Shown one piece after another: positions 30,437 to 32,230 of a stretch of 32,230 bases of DNA. The notes beneath the pieces are model-generated. The model saw nothing but the letters and a program-made list of their open reading frames with translations. It made no database searches and was not told where the DNA came from. How positions within the stretch are numbered: the first letter of the stretch is position 1; each line of letters starts with the position of its first letter. Origin of the DNA: Gammaproteobacteria bacterium RIFCSPHIGHO2_12_FULL_63_22 (GTDB lineage: Bacteria; Pseudomonadota; Gammaproteobacteria; Xanthomonadales; Xanthomonadaceae); the NCBI GenBank assembly GCA_001801685.1, contig MGYJ01000018.1, forward strand, positions 1-32,230, read 5' to 3'. Both the position numbers and the translations under genes were made by a program.

Positions 30437-32095
30437 TTAGTCGCGGATATCGACGTGCTTGGTCTCCGGCAGGAACAGCGTGCCGATCACCAGCGTCATC
30501 GATGCAATCGCGATTGGATACCACAGGCCCTGGTAGATGTTGCCGCTGGCCACCACCATCGCGAAGGCGATCGTTGGCAGGAAGCCGCCGAACCAGCCAT
30601 TGCCGATGTGATAGGGCAGCGACATCGACGTGTAGCGGATCTGCGTGGGGAACAGTTCCACCAGCCATGCCGCGATCGGGCCGTAGACCATCGTCACGTA
30701 GATCACCAGGATGCTCAGCAGCACCAGCAGCATCGGCTTGTTGACGCGAGCCGGGTCTGCTTTCTCCGGGTAACCGGCCGTGCCCAGGTCAGCCTTCAGC
30801 GCCTTGCCGAATTCCTCGGCCTTGGTCTTGAACGCGGCGGAATCCATTCCGGTGCCTTCGAAGGCCGGGACGCTGGTCGTGCCGACGCGCACCTGTGCAA
30901 TGGTGCCTGCGGGTGCGTCCTGGTTGCTGTAGCTGACGCCGGCCTTGGCGAGTGCCGCCTTGGCGATGTCGCAGCTGCTGGTGAACACCTTCTTGCCGAC
31001 CGGGTCGAACTGGAAGTTGCAGGTGGACGGATCGGCAACCACGACGACCGGACTGGTCGCGACCGCAGTTTCCATCGCCGGGTTGCCGTAGTGCGTCAGT
31101 CCCTTGAACAGCGGGAAGTACGTGAGTGCGGCAATCAGGCAGCCGGCCATGATGATCGGCTTGCGTCCGATCTTGTCCGACAACCAGCCAAACAGGATGA
31201 AGAACGGCGTGCCGATGACCAGTGCGCCGGCGACCAGCAGGTTGGCCGTGGTGCCATCGATCTTCAGCGTCTGGGTCAGGAAGAACAGCGAGTAGAACTG
31301 GCCCGCGTACCAGACGACGGCCTGGCCTGCAGTGGCGCCGAGCAAGGCGAGCAAGGCGATCTTGCCGTTCTTCGAGAAGAAGCTCTCGCTGATCGGCGCC
31401 TTCGACAGGCGACCTTCGTCCTTCATTTCCTGGAACACCGGCGATTCATTCAACTGCAGGCGGATCCACACCGACACGCCCAGCAACACGACGGACACCA
31501 GGAACGGAATGCGCCAGCCCCAATCTTCGAACGCCTCGGTGCCCAGTGCGAAGCGGCAGCCCAGGATGACCAGCAACGACAGGAACAAGCCCAGCGTCGC
31601 GGTGGTCTGGATGAAGCTGGTGTACAGGCCGCGCTTGCCCATGGGCGCATGTTCGGCGACATAGGTGGCGGCGCCACCGTATTCACCGCCCAGCGCGAGA
31701 CCTTGCAACATTCGCAATCCGATCAGGATGATCGGCGCCGCGACGCCAATGGTCGTGTAACTGGGCAGGATGCCGACCAGGAAAGTGGACGCGCCCATGA
31801 TGACGATGGTGACGAGGAAGGTGTACTTGCGACCGATCATGTCGCCGATACGGCCGAACACCAGTGCGCCGAATGGGCGCACCGCGAAACCGGCGGCGAA
31901 GGCGAGCAGCGCGAAGATGAATCCGCTGGTCGGATCGAGCGCCGAGAAGAACTGCTTGGCGATGATCGCGGCGAGGGAGCCGTAAAGGTAGAAGTCATAC
32001 CACTCGAATACAGTGCCCAGGCTCGATGCAAAGATGACCTTCTTGTGGCTCTGGTCCAGTGGCGCGGGTGTTGCTTCGATTGCGACGGTGGCCAT
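30437..32095 (-). CDS. MFS transporter of the metabolite:H+ symporter type with a large periplasmic insertion
   Basis: The 552-residue inner-membrane carrier has 12 predicted helices. FEWYDFYLYG (30-39) in helix 1 and GRIGDMIGRK (81-90) between helices 2 and 3 are hallmarks of the metabolite:H+ symporter family (ProP, KgtP, ShiA types). GWLSDKIGRKP (303-313) is the matching loop of the second half. Unusually, about 119 residues (335-453) lie between helices 9 and 10, on the periplasmic side, with Cys359 and Cys375. Substrate is unknown; family members carry organic acids, betaines or shikimate. AAGGAA lies 7 bases before the ATG. A porin gene ends 13 bases upstream, so the two form an operon for uptake across both membranes. 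Confidence 0.92.
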   Translation of the reverse strand: MATVAIEATPAPLDQSHKKVIFASSLGTVFEWYDFYLYGSLAAIIAKQFFSALDPTSGFIFALLAFAAGFAVRPFGALVFGRIGDMIGRKYTFLVTIVIMGASTFLVGILPSYTTIGVAAPIILIGLRMLQGLALGGEYGGAATYVAEHAPMGKRGLYTSFIQTTATLGLFLSLLVILGCRFALGTEAFEDWGWRIPFLVSVVLLGVSVWIRLQLNESPVFQEMKDEGRLSKAPISESFFSKNGKIALLALLGATAGQAVVWYAGQFYSLFFLTQTLKIDGTTANLLVAGALVIGTPFFILFGWLSDKIGRKPIIMAGCLIAALTYFPLFKGLTHYGNPAMETAVATSPVVVVADPSTCNFQFDPVGKKVFTSSCDIAKAALAKAGVSYSNQDAPAGTIAQVRVGTTSVPAFEGTGMDSAAFKTKAEEFGKALKADLGTAGYPEKADPARVNKPMLLVLLSILVIYVTMVYGPIAAWLVELFPTQIRYTSMSLPYHIGNGWFGGFLPTIAFAMVVASGNIYQGLWYPIAIASMTLVIGTLFLPETKHVDIRD

Positions 32096-32108
32096 GGTGG
32101 ATTCCTTG

Positions 32109-32230
32109 TCAGAAGTTGTATTTCACGTGCATCTGCAGGCGATGCAGGTCGCCGTCCTGTCCCGATTCCAGCTCGCGGTTGCCGACGATGAGTTCGGCGC
32201 CGACATCAAGCTTGGGCAAGGGGGAATAGA
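32109..32230 (-). CDS. Outer-membrane porin, C-terminal end (DcaP-like)
   Basis: The gene enters from the right edge; only the last 40 codons are visible. They read YSPLPKLDVGAELIVGN, RELESGQDGDLHRLQ and MHVKYNF, two or three amphipathic strands ending in Phe as in outer-membrane barrels. The GAELIVGNRELESGQDG pattern resembles the C-terminus of DcaP-type porins for small organic acids. It is followed 13 bases later by the transporter gene, which supports a shared substrate. The family name is tentative because of the short stretch. Confidence 0.7.
   Translation of the reverse strand, partial: YSPLPKLDVGAELIVGNRELESGQDGDLHRLQMHVKYNF

Noticed and set aside
30377-32191. 604-codon open frame on the plus strand
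   Set aside because: Antisense to the MFS transporter, runs through its terminator, and has no domain or start signal.
1-32230. CRISPR array, tRNA or rRNA genes
   Set aside because: No regularly spaced direct repeats and no cloverleaf or rRNA-like stretches were found on either strand.

Overview
The window is GC-rich chromosomal DNA, very probably from a gammaproteobacterium of the order Xanthomonadales (Lysobacterales). This rests on the gene content: tandem Ax21-family outer-membrane proteins, a complete OleABCD long-chain olefin pathway close to the Xanthomonas proteins, a CopL-like leader gene before a Cus copper efflux operon, and an ECF43-type sigma factor paired with a membrane Ser/Thr kinase. 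I see no tRNA, rRNA, CRISPR array, transposase, phage gene or attachment site, so this looks like a stable chromosomal segment.

Layout. 1-2700 (minus): a partial and a complete Ax21-like barrel gene, trmL, and two unrecognised secreted-protein genes, one behind a good sigma-54 promoter candidate. 2793-7222 (plus): a periplasmic M16 peptidase, a DUF4156 lipoprotein and oleA. 7232-14962 (minus): copL-like/cusB/cusA/cusC, a ferritin-like protein and a short RmlD-like reductase. 15098-15988 (plus): oleB. 16011-17660 (minus): a membrane FlgO/TPR protein. 17720-24181 (plus): oleC-oleD-ubiJ-ubiB-truC, in which every junction is a 4-base ATGA overlap, followed by tdk. 24196-28470 (minus): mutM, the ECF sigma gene and its kinase. 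28600-29784 (plus): a DesB-like acyl-CoA desaturase. 29785-30436: a gene-free convergent gap with two inverted copies of a structured repeat. 30437-32230 (minus): an MHS-type MFS transporter preceded by the end of an outer-membrane porin gene.

How the genes work together. OleA condenses two acyl-CoAs, OleD reduces the beta-keto acid, OleC closes a beta-lactone with ATP and OleB decarboxylates it to a cis-olefin. All four have their key residues, but the genes are split over three places: oleA is 7.9 kb from oleB, and oleB is separated from oleCD by an opposing gene. oleCD is welded to the ubiquinone genes ubiJ and ubiB, which links two membrane-lipid pathways. CusB and CusA carry the full methionine relay of Cu(I)/Ag(I) pumps. 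The sigma factor has the core-binding DAED motif replaced by Asp-Ala-Thr-Gly and lies directly before a transmembrane kinase with a large TPR domain, the arrangement of phosphorylation-activated ECF43 systems.

The points most worth a second look are the ole/ubi operon, the sigma/kinase switch and its CRP-like operator, the paired intergenic repeats with covarying arms, the terminator-like hairpin just before the Ax21 start codon, the sigma-54 site, and a recurrent -10 box placed 5-6 bases before start codons that suggests leaderless mRNAs.
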